Of a DNA stretch of 64,000 nt, positions 18,611 through 27,800 are shown in pieces (position 1 is the stretch's first letter; the number at the start of each line of letters is the position of its first letter). The notes under the pieces are model-generated. The model searched no databases, was not told the origin of the DNA, and saw only the letters and a program-made list of their open reading frames with translations. The position numbers were made by a program, and so were the translations under genes. Source of the DNA: Bacteroidales bacterium (lineage in GTDB: Bacteria; Bacteroidota; Bacteroidia; Bacteroidales; F082). The stretch is taken from assembly GCA_015709215.1 (NCBI GenBank), contig JACCQN010000001.1:1-64000 (forward strand), in the 5' to 3' direction.

Positions 18611-20761
18611 ATGGCAGAAACCCTTCAGTTTACCCCACTGATCGCTCAAAATCTTAAGCTCGAACATCAGGCTGTTCGCAATGTTATTAAGCTTTTGCAC
18701 GAAGGCTCAACGATTCCCTTTATCGCCAGATACCGCAAAGAAATGACCGGTTCGCTTGATGAAGTGGCAATTCAGGCCATTCAGCAACAGACAGAACAAT
18801 TGGAAGCGCTCGAAAAACGCAAAAAAAGCATACTCGAATCCATTGCTTCGCAGGAAAAACTCACAGCAGAACTGGCAGCTAAGATTGAAGCCACACGCGA
18901 CATGCAAAGCCTCGAGGATCTTTACCTGCCATACAAACCAAAGCGCCGCACCAAGGCCACCATAGCGCGCGAAAAAGGCCTCGAACCACTTGCTGCTGTG
19001 ATCATGAAACAGCAAGCAACCGAAATAGATCAACTTGCCAGACATTACATCAATCCCGAAAAAGAGGTAAACAGTGCAGAAGAGGCTTTGGCCGGAGCGC
19101 AAGACATCATTGCCGAGTGGGTAGCAGAAAACCCGAATGCCAGAAAAATCGTCAGAGAATACTACCATCATACTGCCATTATTCGATCGGTGGTTGCCGA
19201 AGAAACAAAGGCCGAAGCGCAGGTTTATCAACAGTATTTTGATTGGTCGGAATCGCTTGACAATGCCCCTTCACATCGCATTTTAGCACTTTTTAGAGGA
19301 GAAAAGGAAGGCATACTGAAGTTGAAACTGGAAGCTGACAACGAACATAATATTTACCGGCTGAATAAACTTTTTATCCGCGATAACGCAACAACAGCCG
19401 ATCTGATGGAAGTAGCCATCAAAGACAGTCTGAAGCGGCTCATCGTTCCATCCATAGAAACAGAAATCAGGAATTATTACAAAGAAAAAGCAGATCAGAA
19501 AGCTATAGCCGTTTTTGCGGAAAATCTGAAGCAGCTCTTACTGGCTCCTCCTCTGGGTTCCAGGCGGGTGCTGGCTATTGATCCGGGCTTCAGAACAGGC
19601 TGCAAACTGGTGGTTCTCGATGCGCAGGGAAGGCTCGAACATAACGACACCATCTTCCCTCACCCACCGCAGTCGGAAACCAAACAGGCACTTCAAAAGA
19701 TTAAAAATCTGGTAAATGCGCACAAAATTGAGGTAATTGCCATTGGAAACGGAACAGCAGGACGCGAAACAGAAGATTTTATCCGCAACATCCGTTTCGA
19801 CAGGGACTTAACCGCTGTGATGGTCAACGAAAGTGGTGCTTCAGTGTATTCTGCTTCTGCCGTGGCACGTGAAGAATTTCCTGATTACGACATCACTGTG
19901 AGGGGCGCTGTGAGTATCGGACGTCGGCTGATGGATCCTTTGGCCGAGCTGGTAAAAATTGATCCTAAATCCATTGGTGTAGGACAATACCAGCACGATG
20001 TAGATCAGAAAGACCTGCAGCAAAGCCTCAGCCAAACGGTTGCCTCCTGCGTGAATGCCGTGGGGGTTGAGCTCAATACGGCAAGCGAACAACTCCTAAC
20101 TTATGTGAGTGGCTTGGGACCTCAGCTGGCAAAATCCATCATCAGCTATCGCAACCAAAACGGCCCTTTCAAAAGCAGGGAAGATTTGAAAAAAGTACCA
20201 CGCCTTGGCCAAAAAGCTTTTGAACAATGTGCTGGCTTTCTTAGAATCAGGGGAGCTGAAAATCCACTAGACTCAAGTGCTGTGCATCCTGAAAGTTATG
20301 CAATAGTAGAAAAAATAGCTGCTTTGTCCAAACTCAGCCTGGCTGAATTAATCGGCAACAAAGATGCGCTCAAGCAATTGAATCCCAAATCATTTATTAC
20401 CGAAAATGCGGGCATCGAAACTATACAGGACATTCTTGCTGAGCTGGAGAAACCTGGAAGAGACCCGCGAGCCAGCTTCGAAACCATGCAATTTGATCGT
20501 AATATCCGCAATTTATCCGATTTACGCGAAGGTATGGAACTTTTGGGTATCGTAACAAATATCACGGCTTTTGGGGCTTTTGTGGATATTGGCGTCCATC
20601 AGGATGGCTTGGTTCATATCAGCGAAATGGCAAACCGTTTTATCAAAGATCCCAACGAAGTTGTACGCATAAACCAAAAAGTAAAAGTGCGTATCTTAGC
20701 ACTCGACATCCCTCGAAAAAGAATTACTTTGAGTATGAAAGCTGTATCATCAAATACTTAA
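18611..20761 (+). CDS. tex: Tex-family RNA-binding transcription accessory protein
   Basis: This 716-residue cytoplasmic protein matches Tex over its full length. In order: the helical Tex N-terminal region (IPFIARYRKEMTGSLDE near residue 40), a YqgF/RNase H-like domain (VLAIDPGFRTGCK, ~330; AIGNGTAGRETE), helix-hairpin-helix motifs (SGLGPQLAKSII, ~510), and a C-terminal S1 domain (GIVTNITAFGAFVDIGVHQDG, ~640-715). Tex binds nucleic acids and is linked to transcription-elongation and RNA quality control. I use the ATG at 18611 (MAETLQF) rather than the TTG or GTG-type start at 18572 because it aligns with the family N-terminus. It lies 60 bp after the type B protein and is not obviously part of its function. 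Confidence 0.95.
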   Translation: MAETLQFTPLIAQNLKLEHQAVRNVIKLLHEGSTIPFIARYRKEMTGSLDEVAIQAIQQQTEQLEALEKRKKSILESIASQEKLTAELAAKIEATRDMQSLEDLYLPYKPKRRTKATIAREKGLEPLAAVIMKQQATEIDQLARHYINPEKEVNSAEEALAGAQDIIAEWVAENPNARKIVREYYHHTAIIRSVVAEETKAEAQVYQQYFDWSESLDNAPSHRILALFRGEKEGILKLKLEADNEHNIYRLNKLFIRDNATTADLMEVAIKDSLKRLIVPSIETEIRNYYKEKADQKAIAVFAENLKQLLLAPPLGSRRVLAIDPGFRTGCKLVVLDAQGRLEHNDTIFPHPPQSETKQALQKIKNLVNAHKIEVIAIGNGTAGRETEDFIRNIRFDRDLTAVMVNESGASVYSASAVAREEFPDYDITVRGAVSIGRRLMDPLAELVKIDPKSIGVGQYQHDVDQKDLQQSLSQTVASCVNAVGVELNTASEQLLTYVSGLGPQLAKSIISYRNQNGPFKSREDLKKVPRLGQKAFEQCAGFLRIRGAENPLDSSAVHPESYAIVEKIAALSKLSLAELIGNKDALKQLNPKSFITENAGIETIQDILAELEKPGRDPRASFETMQFDRNIRNLSDLREGMELLGIVTNITAFGAFVDIGVHQDGLVHISEMANRFIKDPNEVVRINQKVKVRILALDIPRKRITLSMKAVSSNT

Positions 20762-20786
20762 ACATGAATTAAAACGTTACGAAAAT

Positions 20787-21467
20787 ATGCTTAAGAAATT
20801 ATTTTGGTTAAGTATTTCACTTTTTATTTTCATCCTGCTTTTTAGCACCAAAGGCCATAGTCAGATCATCAAAGGGCAGCTGATTGCCGGATTGAATCTG
20901 ACACAGGTTGACGGCGATGAAGTGTATGGCTTCAAAAAGCCAGGTTTGCAGCTGGGGCTAGGCGCTATGATTCCCTTCGGAGATAAATGGGATTTATCCA
21001 TCGAAACACTTTACAACGAAAAGGGTGCCAAACAAAAAGCCCAGTATCCGATACAGGCTGACAGCACAACCGGTGCTTACGAACTTTTCCTTAACTACCT
21101 CGAAGTGCCTGTATTAGTACATTTTACTGACAAGGACTTCATAACAATAGGTGCAGGATTTTCCTGGGGCAGGCTGATTACAGCAAGAGAATATGAGCAT
21201 GGCCGCCAAACTAATACTGATGCACAAAACGGCGTATATAACCCAAACGATTTCAATGTGTTGGTTGATTTGAGGATGCGACTATATAAACAAGTAAAGA
21301 TTAATTTTCGATATGCGTATTCTATGGCAAAAATCCGAACCCGTCAATATAGTAATGTTACGGGTTCGACCTGGGAAAGGAAACAATACAATAATTTGCT
21401 AAGCTTTAGATTAGTTTACATGATTAATGAAGCCCGAAGCGAAAAAAATCGACGACAAACACCATGA
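20787..21467 (+). CDS. Outer-membrane beta-barrel protein, PorT-like
   Basis: The 226-residue protein has a signal peptide (to GHSQ, ~26) followed by alternating hydrophobic/polar strands typical of an eight-stranded outer-membrane barrel of the PorT-like family (QLIAGLNLTQVDGDEVYGF, GLGAMIPFG, WDLSIETLYNEKGAK, FLNYLEVPVLVHF). Function is not identifiable; members of this broad family are found near many Bacteroidota genes and only PorT itself is tied to T9SS. Its TGA overlaps the ATG of a DUF985 cupin pseudogene (ATGA), so the two were once a coupled pair. Confidence 0.8.
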   Translation: MLKKLFWLSISLFIFILLFSTKGHSQIIKGQLIAGLNLTQVDGDEVYGFKKPGLQLGLGAMIPFGDKWDLSIETLYNEKGAKQKAQYPIQADSTTGAYELFLNYLEVPVLVHFTDKDFITIGAGFSWGRLITAREYEHGRQTNTDAQNGVYNPNDFNVLVDLRMRLYKQVKINFRYAYSMAKIRTRQYSNVTGSTWERKQYNNLLSFRLVYMINEARSEKNRRQTP

Positions 21468-21965
21468 AAACTTTTGAATCACCACAATGGGTAAAACGCT
21501 TTAATCCTATCCCGTATTCTGAAAGTGTTTTTTATAAAAGTACACCGATCGGAGGAGTAAATTCCGACAAAAGCTTTACCATATTATTGATTCAAAGGCA
21601 AAAGAAATTTTAACACTGCCATTAATCACGTGCTCGGGAAAGGATATTTTTTTACTTTTCATCGTATTCTTGCCGATGAAACCAGGCATTTTTACGCAGG
21701 AACCTCCGGGAAATAAATATTATTTTGCCTGACGGTTAAAGCTTAAAAAAGTTAGTTGGCATTTCAGTGGAAGCTTCCGTGCTGATGTTCCCAGTAACAG
21801 CTTGAATCTGGTTTGACGTCCCAAAGCAGCGATGAATACTCGCTTTGTGGTTACACAGCGGCTCCCGTTTTTGATTTTGCCTATTTTGAGATGGGCGATT
21901 ACAAACAACTGACAAGCCTATTTCCACAACACGAAAAACTGATCAAGGAATTTACCCGCGGTTAA
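21464..21965 (+). pseudogene. Decayed DUF985 (cupin_5) family gene
   Basis: No single frame is open, but pieces in three frames line up in order with a complete DUF985/cupin_5 protein. The pieces are: an N-terminal segment from the ATG at 21464 (SPQWVKRFNPIPYSES, VFYKS); phase-shifted SEE and FKGKRNFNTAIN from 21549 with stops at 21558 and 21588; the cupin core FFTFHRILADETRHFYAG ending at a stop at 21714; a third frame near 21742-21800 (LKKVSWHFSG, VPSN); and the C-terminus DEYSLCGYTAAPVFDFAYF then LFPQHEKLIKEF to TAA at 21965. At least two in-frame-breaking indels and three stops are present. It overlaps the PorT-like gene by 4 bp at ATGA. Confidence 0.8.
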
Positions 21966-22760
21966 TTACCTTTTGCTTTGGAATTCAGCAGCCGCCTTTA
22001 AAAAATACTTTGCTACAGGCGAGGCCATTTCACCAGCCAGTGGCTTCCATTCAGGATGCCATTGTACAGCAAGCAGAAATGATTTTGTACTATCTCTCCA
22101 CTGAATAGCTTCAGGTAAGCTATCCGAACTCCTTGCAATTACGCGCAACCCATCAGCCAGGCGATCAACACCCTGATGATGGTTAGTGGCCACAAATTGT
22201 GGCTGAGCAGAGAAACCCTCCAACGGAAAAAACTCCCTGTCAGGATACACCATATGCTGTTTCCACCCATCACCTTCGCCACGATGCAAAGTCTCACTTC
22301 CGATATCTTCAGGCAAATCCACATACAGCGTACCACCCAAATGCACATTAATCAGCTGCATGCCACGGCAGATTCCCATCACCGGTAAATTCTCTGAAAA
22401 GGCTGTTTCCAAAGCCATCATCTCAACGGAATCCCTTCGCTGGTTAAAAAACCCGCAACGTGCAGTATCAGCTTCCGTGCCATACCAGGCCGGATAAATG
22501 TCGTTTCCACCGGTAAGCAATAAAGCGTCACAGGTATCCAGAATGGCAGGTATTTCTTCCATTTCATGATCAAAAAGCACAATAAAGTTAAGGTTGGAAT
22601 CAGCCTCACTTAACCAGATAGAATACCGAAAGCTCTCAGGCAAACGCTCCCAGGAAATGGCAATGTTGAGAGGTGGCTGCTGCCCAAATGTAACACGTGT
22701 AAACGAAAAGAAAATGCCAAGCAGCGCAATGAATGGAATTTTTAAATCTTTTGCCATCAT
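21966..22760 (-). CDS. Gamma-glutamyl-gamma-aminobutyrate hydrolase-like class I amidotransferase
   Basis: The 264-residue protein belongs to the peptidase C26 / PuuD-like class I glutamine-amidotransferase fold. The nucleophile elbow is GICRGMQ (C131), the catalytic His and Glu are in QWHPEW (H235, E237), and the early LLTGGNDIYPAWYG motif (82-94) is typical. Unlike cytosolic PuuD it starts with a hydrophobic signal-like segment (IPFIALLGIFFSFTRVTFGQ), so it may act in the periplasm on gamma-glutamyl compounds. Substrate is unknown. It runs convergent to, and abuts, the cupin pseudogene (1 bp apart). A 22-bp tandem repeat lies upstream. Confidence 0.85.
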   Translation of the reverse strand: MMAKDLKIPFIALLGIFFSFTRVTFGQQPPLNIAISWERLPESFRYSIWLSEADSNLNFIVLFDHEMEEIPAILDTCDALLLTGGNDIYPAWYGTEADTARCGFFNQRRDSVEMMALETAFSENLPVMGICRGMQLINVHLGGTLYVDLPEDIGSETLHRGEGDGWKQHMVYPDREFFPLEGFSAQPQFVATNHHQGVDRLADGLRVIARSSDSLPEAIQWRDSTKSFLLAVQWHPEWKPLAGEMASPVAKYFLKAAAEFQSKR

Positions 22761-22772
22761 AAAACTAATAGA

Positions 22773-22816
22773 TTAATAAAGATAATCCAAATTGTTAATA
22801 AAGATAATCCAAATTG
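22773..22816. repeat. Perfect tandem duplication of 22 bp
   Basis: The unit ttaataaagataatccaaat plus tg occurs at 22773-22794 and again at 22795-22816 with no mismatch. It sits 13 bp upstream of the start codon of the minus-strand amidotransferase-like gene, in its 5' leader or promoter region. Confidence 0.95.
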
Positions 22817-23207
22817 TGCAAATTACGAATTAAACTGATTAGCAAGCCGGACAAAAACAAAGAAATAACGAATTACAATAAAAGGCTTTGCTTGGGCCAA
22901 AACGAATCATAGCAGGCTAAAAGCTTTTATCAGGCACAAGCAGAAAAAAATCAGAGTCATTATGACCAGGCCTCAGAATTTTTTTTAATCCAGCAGGAAA
23001 AACAATCTGCCTGAACAGCAGGGATATTTTTTGCTACATTTACACGCTGAAACTTGAATGAAGTTTATTTTTAATAAGGTAACTACATAAGGTGAATATA
23101 CGCAATCGGGCGGATATGTGTATGTTGTGTGGAATAATGAAACCCCAAAAAGCAACTATTCCCAATAAAAAAACACCTATGAACTAAATAACTAAAAAAA
23201 CAAAGAC
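22817..23207. other. Intergenic region without recognisable genes
   Basis: This AT-rich stretch separates divergent genes. I see no tRNA, strong promoter consensus or long ORF. The frame from 23091 to 23168 reads GEYTQSGGYVYVVWNNETPK followed by SNYSQ and a stop, which looks protein-like but has no start codon; it may be the remnant of a deleted gene. Confidence 0.5.
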
Positions 23208-23684
23208 ATGAGAACATCTATAATCTTCCTGATAATGTGTTTTACTATTAGCATGTTTAATTCGTGTGATAATGAAACAGTAGAACCTGTTTCAGTTTTA
23301 GATGAGTATAAAACGACAAAATATTTTGATTCTGAAATATTCTCCCAGCATGATTTGAAAATTTATGGAAAATGGAGACTCTTTGATATTTCGGGGGGGC
23401 TTCTTGGAAATGGATATGATTTAAATTTTGATTATTTGGAAATAAAAGAGTATGGAATATATGGATTTGTAAGAAAAGACAGTTTGCTAGAGTATGGTAA
23501 AATATCACCCGCTATACTAACAACTAATGAAATAAGGTTGAAAGTTAATCTCGATAAGGACGAAAATTCAAATTCATTCTTTGCAGATAGAGAGAAATAT
23601 GTAGAATTTTTAGGCAGCGATACTTTGAATTTAAATTCTCCATGCTGTGATAGATTTAACTATCATTTTGAAAGAGTTGAGTAG
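23208..23684 (+). CDS. Orphan lipoprotein, unknown function
   Basis: The 158-residue protein begins with a lipoprotein signal peptide: a hydrophobic core (IIFLIMCFTISMF) followed by NSC with Cys20 as probable lipidation site, then an acidic stretch (CDNETVEPVS). The body alternates short beta strands (YGKWRLFDISGG, LEIKEYGIYGFVRKDSLLEYGK) in the manner of small lipocalin-like Bacteroidota lipoproteins, but I cannot name a family. Two Cys near the C-terminus (SPCCDRF) are unusual. The coding sequence is AT-rich compared with flanking genes and has no operon partner. Confidence 0.65.
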   Translation: MRTSIIFLIMCFTISMFNSCDNETVEPVSVLDEYKTTKYFDSEIFSQHDLKIYGKWRLFDISGGLLGNGYDLNFDYLEIKEYGIYGFVRKDSLLEYGKISPAILTTNEIRLKVNLDKDENSNSFFADREKYVEFLGSDTLNLNSPCCDRFNYHFERVE

Positions 23685-23896
23685 GATTTAATAAATATTT
23701 CAAAAAGACTAAAAAATATTTGATAATATTTGTGTTATGCCTATAAAATTGAGCATTAAAAACAATTAAGACTTTAATAAAATTCATTCCAAATACGATA
23801 ATTGATCGTACTTAAAACTTGATAAGAAATTTGATAATGTATTATCAAAAAAATTACGCCACACAACTGTAAAAATTCGATTGAGCTTAAGGATCC

Positions 23897-24258
23897 TCAC
23901 TTCGCCAAAGTCAGTTTCATCTTTGATTTTTTTAGGGTTGTCTGGAAAATTTTCAAAGAAGTATCCGTTACTTCATCAAAATTAAACTGTTGAGGAATCA
24001 CAGGAACAAAATCAATGCCCGATACTGATTTCATTAAAATGGCGCCTGCCAGGTTTCCCAGTCCACCGGCATTTTTATTAGCAGATTGGGAAGAGACATC
24101 TAAGAAAAGACATATAAATTCTCAGCCTGTATAAAGTTCTCAAGTTGTTTTCCCTGTCCAGTAATCTTTACACTATTTTCCTGATTTTCGAAATAAAGTA
24201 TATCGCCTTTCTTACTGATTTCCATTTGGATATTGGCAATCACTTTGTAACTGGCCAT
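23897..24258 (-). pseudogene. Small frameshifted gene, unknown family
   Basis: On the minus strand an ATG at 24258 opens 52 codons (MASYKVIANIQMEISKKGD ... ENLYVFS) to a TAG at 24102-24100. A second frame continues directly with DVSSQSANKNAGGLGNLAGA and ends in IFQTTLKKSKMKLTLAK at a TGA at 23899-23897. Together they read as one ~119-residue protein broken by one indel close to 24103-24110 (a run of T's on the coding strand). I do not know the family. The Gly/Ala-rich GGLGNLAGAILMKS stretch could be a membrane-associated hairpin. Confidence 0.6.
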
Positions 24259-24858
24259 GATCAACAATGAAAAATAAAAGTATCCAATATCTGTAAAACC
24301 TGGTAATATACTGACATGCTTTTTGTTAACTATTAATACACCTTTAGACTTATTCTAAATAGGCTTATTAATTCAGATTTATTTCTAATTTAACGGTTCT
24401 ATAATGTTAAAAATTCTAAATTTACAAAGTTTTTTTTTGTAACCAATCAAAGAAAAAGACGTATAAACAGCTTAAATAAGTGATAACTATGGCAAATTTA
24501 TACTTAGGTTCTTCCATACTATCATACTATCGAAAAATAAGTTTACAAGTGTCCCTTACCCGATGGAACAAGTTAGTTCATACCGGATAACGGTAATATA
24601 TCAATATCAAAACATTCATAACAAGCAATATAAGTCATTTTAGATGAAACGAGCCAGTACAATATTTTTAAATTCATGTTTTAGGCAAGATCAAATAAAT
24701 CCCCATCATAAACAGAATTCTGAGTTTAAGAAAATCCGTCTTGGTTATACTGCTGATGTTGAAGCAGATATAACTAAATATATGAGCTTTCCTGTAATTA
24801 TGCAAACTGCAACAACAAACCAATTCACCAAAATTCCACACAATTAATATTCTTGGTT
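24259..24858. other. Long AT-rich leader region of the giant gene
   Basis: About 600 bp without a convincing gene lie upstream of the 18-kb adhesin gene. It presumably holds that gene's promoter, but I find no clear TAnnTTTG element close to the start. The frame 24644-24847 (67 codons) has no family signature or ribosome site and I do not count it as a gene. Confidence 0.5.
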
Positions 24859-27800
24859 ATGAAACAATTCTACCTAGCCCTACTAATTCTTATACTTCAA
24901 CTCACTGCACTGTCAGTATCAGGACAAACACTAACTCCTTCTTCCGAAACCTATTGCGAAGGAAGTGTTGGTGTTTTGATCACAGCAGATAACCTGACCA
25001 TTGGGCAAACCTATGAACTTTGGGTGGGAGCACAACCTTGGTCGCTAAATTTTGAGCTGGATTTTGTGGCAGCTGATGTTAGCTATCAAATTCCGGGTTT
25101 GTGGACTGAAAACATGTATGAACTCCGTTTGGATGATGGAACTGTATTTGAAACAATCACCATTACACAAATCAATAAGTACGACATTAGTGGCGAAGGT
25201 ACAATTTGCAATGGCAATACGGTTACTATTTCGGTAATCGAAAGTCAGAGTGAAGCTGACTATGAATTATATCGCGACAATGTGCTGGTCGAAACAAAAC
25301 CAGGAATACACTGGGGTGGGGCTGTGGAATTTTCTCCGGTTAATGTTCCCGGAACCTATACTGTTATGGCTAGCGGACCTGATTGTGACGTACAGATGAA
25401 CGGTCAGGCGATCGTTTCGGAACAACCGGTTTCGAGTTTTGTTTTCGATCCGAATAATGTGTGTTCAGGAACACCCATTACATTTACTTCCAGTGTAAGT
25501 GGTGGAACACCACCCTACAGTTATAAATGGAATTTTGGAGGCAGCTTAATCACTGCCAATCAACCTATAGTAACCTATGTATTACCAGCTTATGGTAATG
25601 GTTCGCAGGACATAACAGTTTCACATTATGTGATAGATGCCGATGATTGCGAAAGCGACCCCACATCTGAAACGGTTACAGTAGTTCAACGTCCTGATGC
25701 CAGCTTAAGTCCAAGCCCGGCTTGGAATGGCTGTAATGTGGGCGGGACCTATGAACTTACAGTTAACAATGCTTCAACCACACAAGCAACAAACACAAGT
25801 TATACAATTGATTGGGGAGATGGCAGTGCACCTGATGTGTTCGACGAAACTTTTACGGATGCCACTCACCTCTACACCAACCCCGGCAGCTATGAACTAG
25901 TCCTTACAGTTGAAGGAGCAAATGGGTGTGATGCAACATTTACCGAATCCGTGTTTTATGGCACCAATCCAACCGGAGGTATATCCATTGGAGGTTCTAT
26001 TACTGGTTGTTCTCCGCTTGATGCTGATTTTACACTAACTTCTGATGTTGACTCAAATCCACCTGGCACCACCTATAATATTGATTTTGGCGATGGACAA
26101 AATTTAACTTTTGAACATGAGGATTTGATTAATTATTGGAATGCCGTTGAAGGACAATACATCATCACTCATACTTATGTTGAAAGCTCATGCGATCAAA
26201 GTAATAACGGGTATAACATTAATCTTATCATTGAAAATCCATGTTCACAGATTTTTTCCACCACAGGACCTGTAAAAGTTTCAACTCCGGCTGTTCCTGA
26301 TTTTATGCGCAATGATTTCCCTGATGATCCTATTATTGCCTGCGTAAATTCTAATATTACCTTTACCAATGAAACCATTGAAGGTTGTTTAATAATCGGC
26401 AGTGGTAATACAAATGCAACAAATTATTATTGGGATTTCAACGATGATGGGATAATTGAAAGCACAATCGAAAATCCTACATATTCATACAATACTCCAG
26501 GCACCTATACAATTAGAATGAGAGCCCACACAGCTGAGGGTGAAGCCGGTAATTGTGGATCAACAGAAATCACACGCGAAATTTGTGTGCAAGAAGAACC
26601 GGCTCCAAATTTTAACATGATAATCGGACCTCAAACCTGCGTTCCGCTTGAGGTTGAGTTTAATAATACAACCGTACATTCACCTTGTGCCACACCTGAA
26701 TACACCTGGAACATCATCCCAAACAATGGCTTTGAGTTTTATGACGGAACTGATGCAAACAGTGCAAACCCCAGGATCAGGTTCCTGCAGATGGGAAATT
26801 ATATTGTTACCCTTCGGGCTCAAACTTATTCAAATGGAGTTATTTGTGCAGAGGTTTTTAGCGCAGATCAAGTTATTGAAATTACTGACACCCCTGAAAT
26901 TACCATTTATGAAAATAATTTTGAGCTGTGTGGGCCACAGGCCATTAGTTTCGACAACAGCATACTGGAATACAACAATAACGGACAACCCATAAATGAT
27001 TATGAATGGGTAGTAACCAAACCGGATAACTCACAGGAAATATACACCGACGCCTATCCGACAATTGATTTTGATCAGTTTGGAATTTACAGCATCAATC
27101 TGGGCATCATTAATGTTTGCGGAAGTTCGCAACCTGCCATAATTACTGTTGAAGTAGTTCCTGAACTCAGTAATATTGCCATCGATGCAACTGTGAATGA
27201 AGTTTGTATCGGACAAAGTCTTGGCGTTCTTATTACCGGCGAAACACCACAAGATGGTGGAGGCAACTACCTCTATATCTGGGAAATTGATGAAGGTAAC
27301 GGATGGGAAATACTGCCGGGTGAATCTGGTATAAACCTGGATTATCAGGAACCATTGACGTTTAATCCCACTCGTTTCAGAAGAACAGTAACCGCCCGTA
27401 TCTGCGAAGATGCTGATATCTTTGAAGTGACTGTATCTCCCAATTTAACTGATAATTTTATCAGCAATGATCAAACCCAATATATATGCTCCAATACAGC
27501 ACCAGACGAGCTGATTGGCTCTTTGCCAAATGGAGGCTCGGGTATTTATGATTACCTATGGGAACAGAGCATTGATCAGGGTCAGAATTGGACTGCCGCC
27601 AATGGCGTAAACGATGAAATCAATTACGCCCCATCTGCTTTATCAGATAATATATGGTATCGCAGAACTATTTCTTCAGGAAATTGTATTTCCATATCCG
27701 ATGCAGTGTCTATTGAAGTGTATGGCCCCATTGTAATCAATACGATAACTTCAAACACAAGTCAGTTGTGTGCTGGTAATCAGCCGGAAATCATTAATGG

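Noticed and set aside
23091-23168. 25-codon protein-like fragment
   Set aside because: No start codon and too short to assign; mentioned only as a possible remnant.
24644-24847. 67-codon frame just before the giant gene
   Set aside because: No family resemblance, no ribosome site, and no hydrophobic or other organised pattern; more likely untranslated leader.
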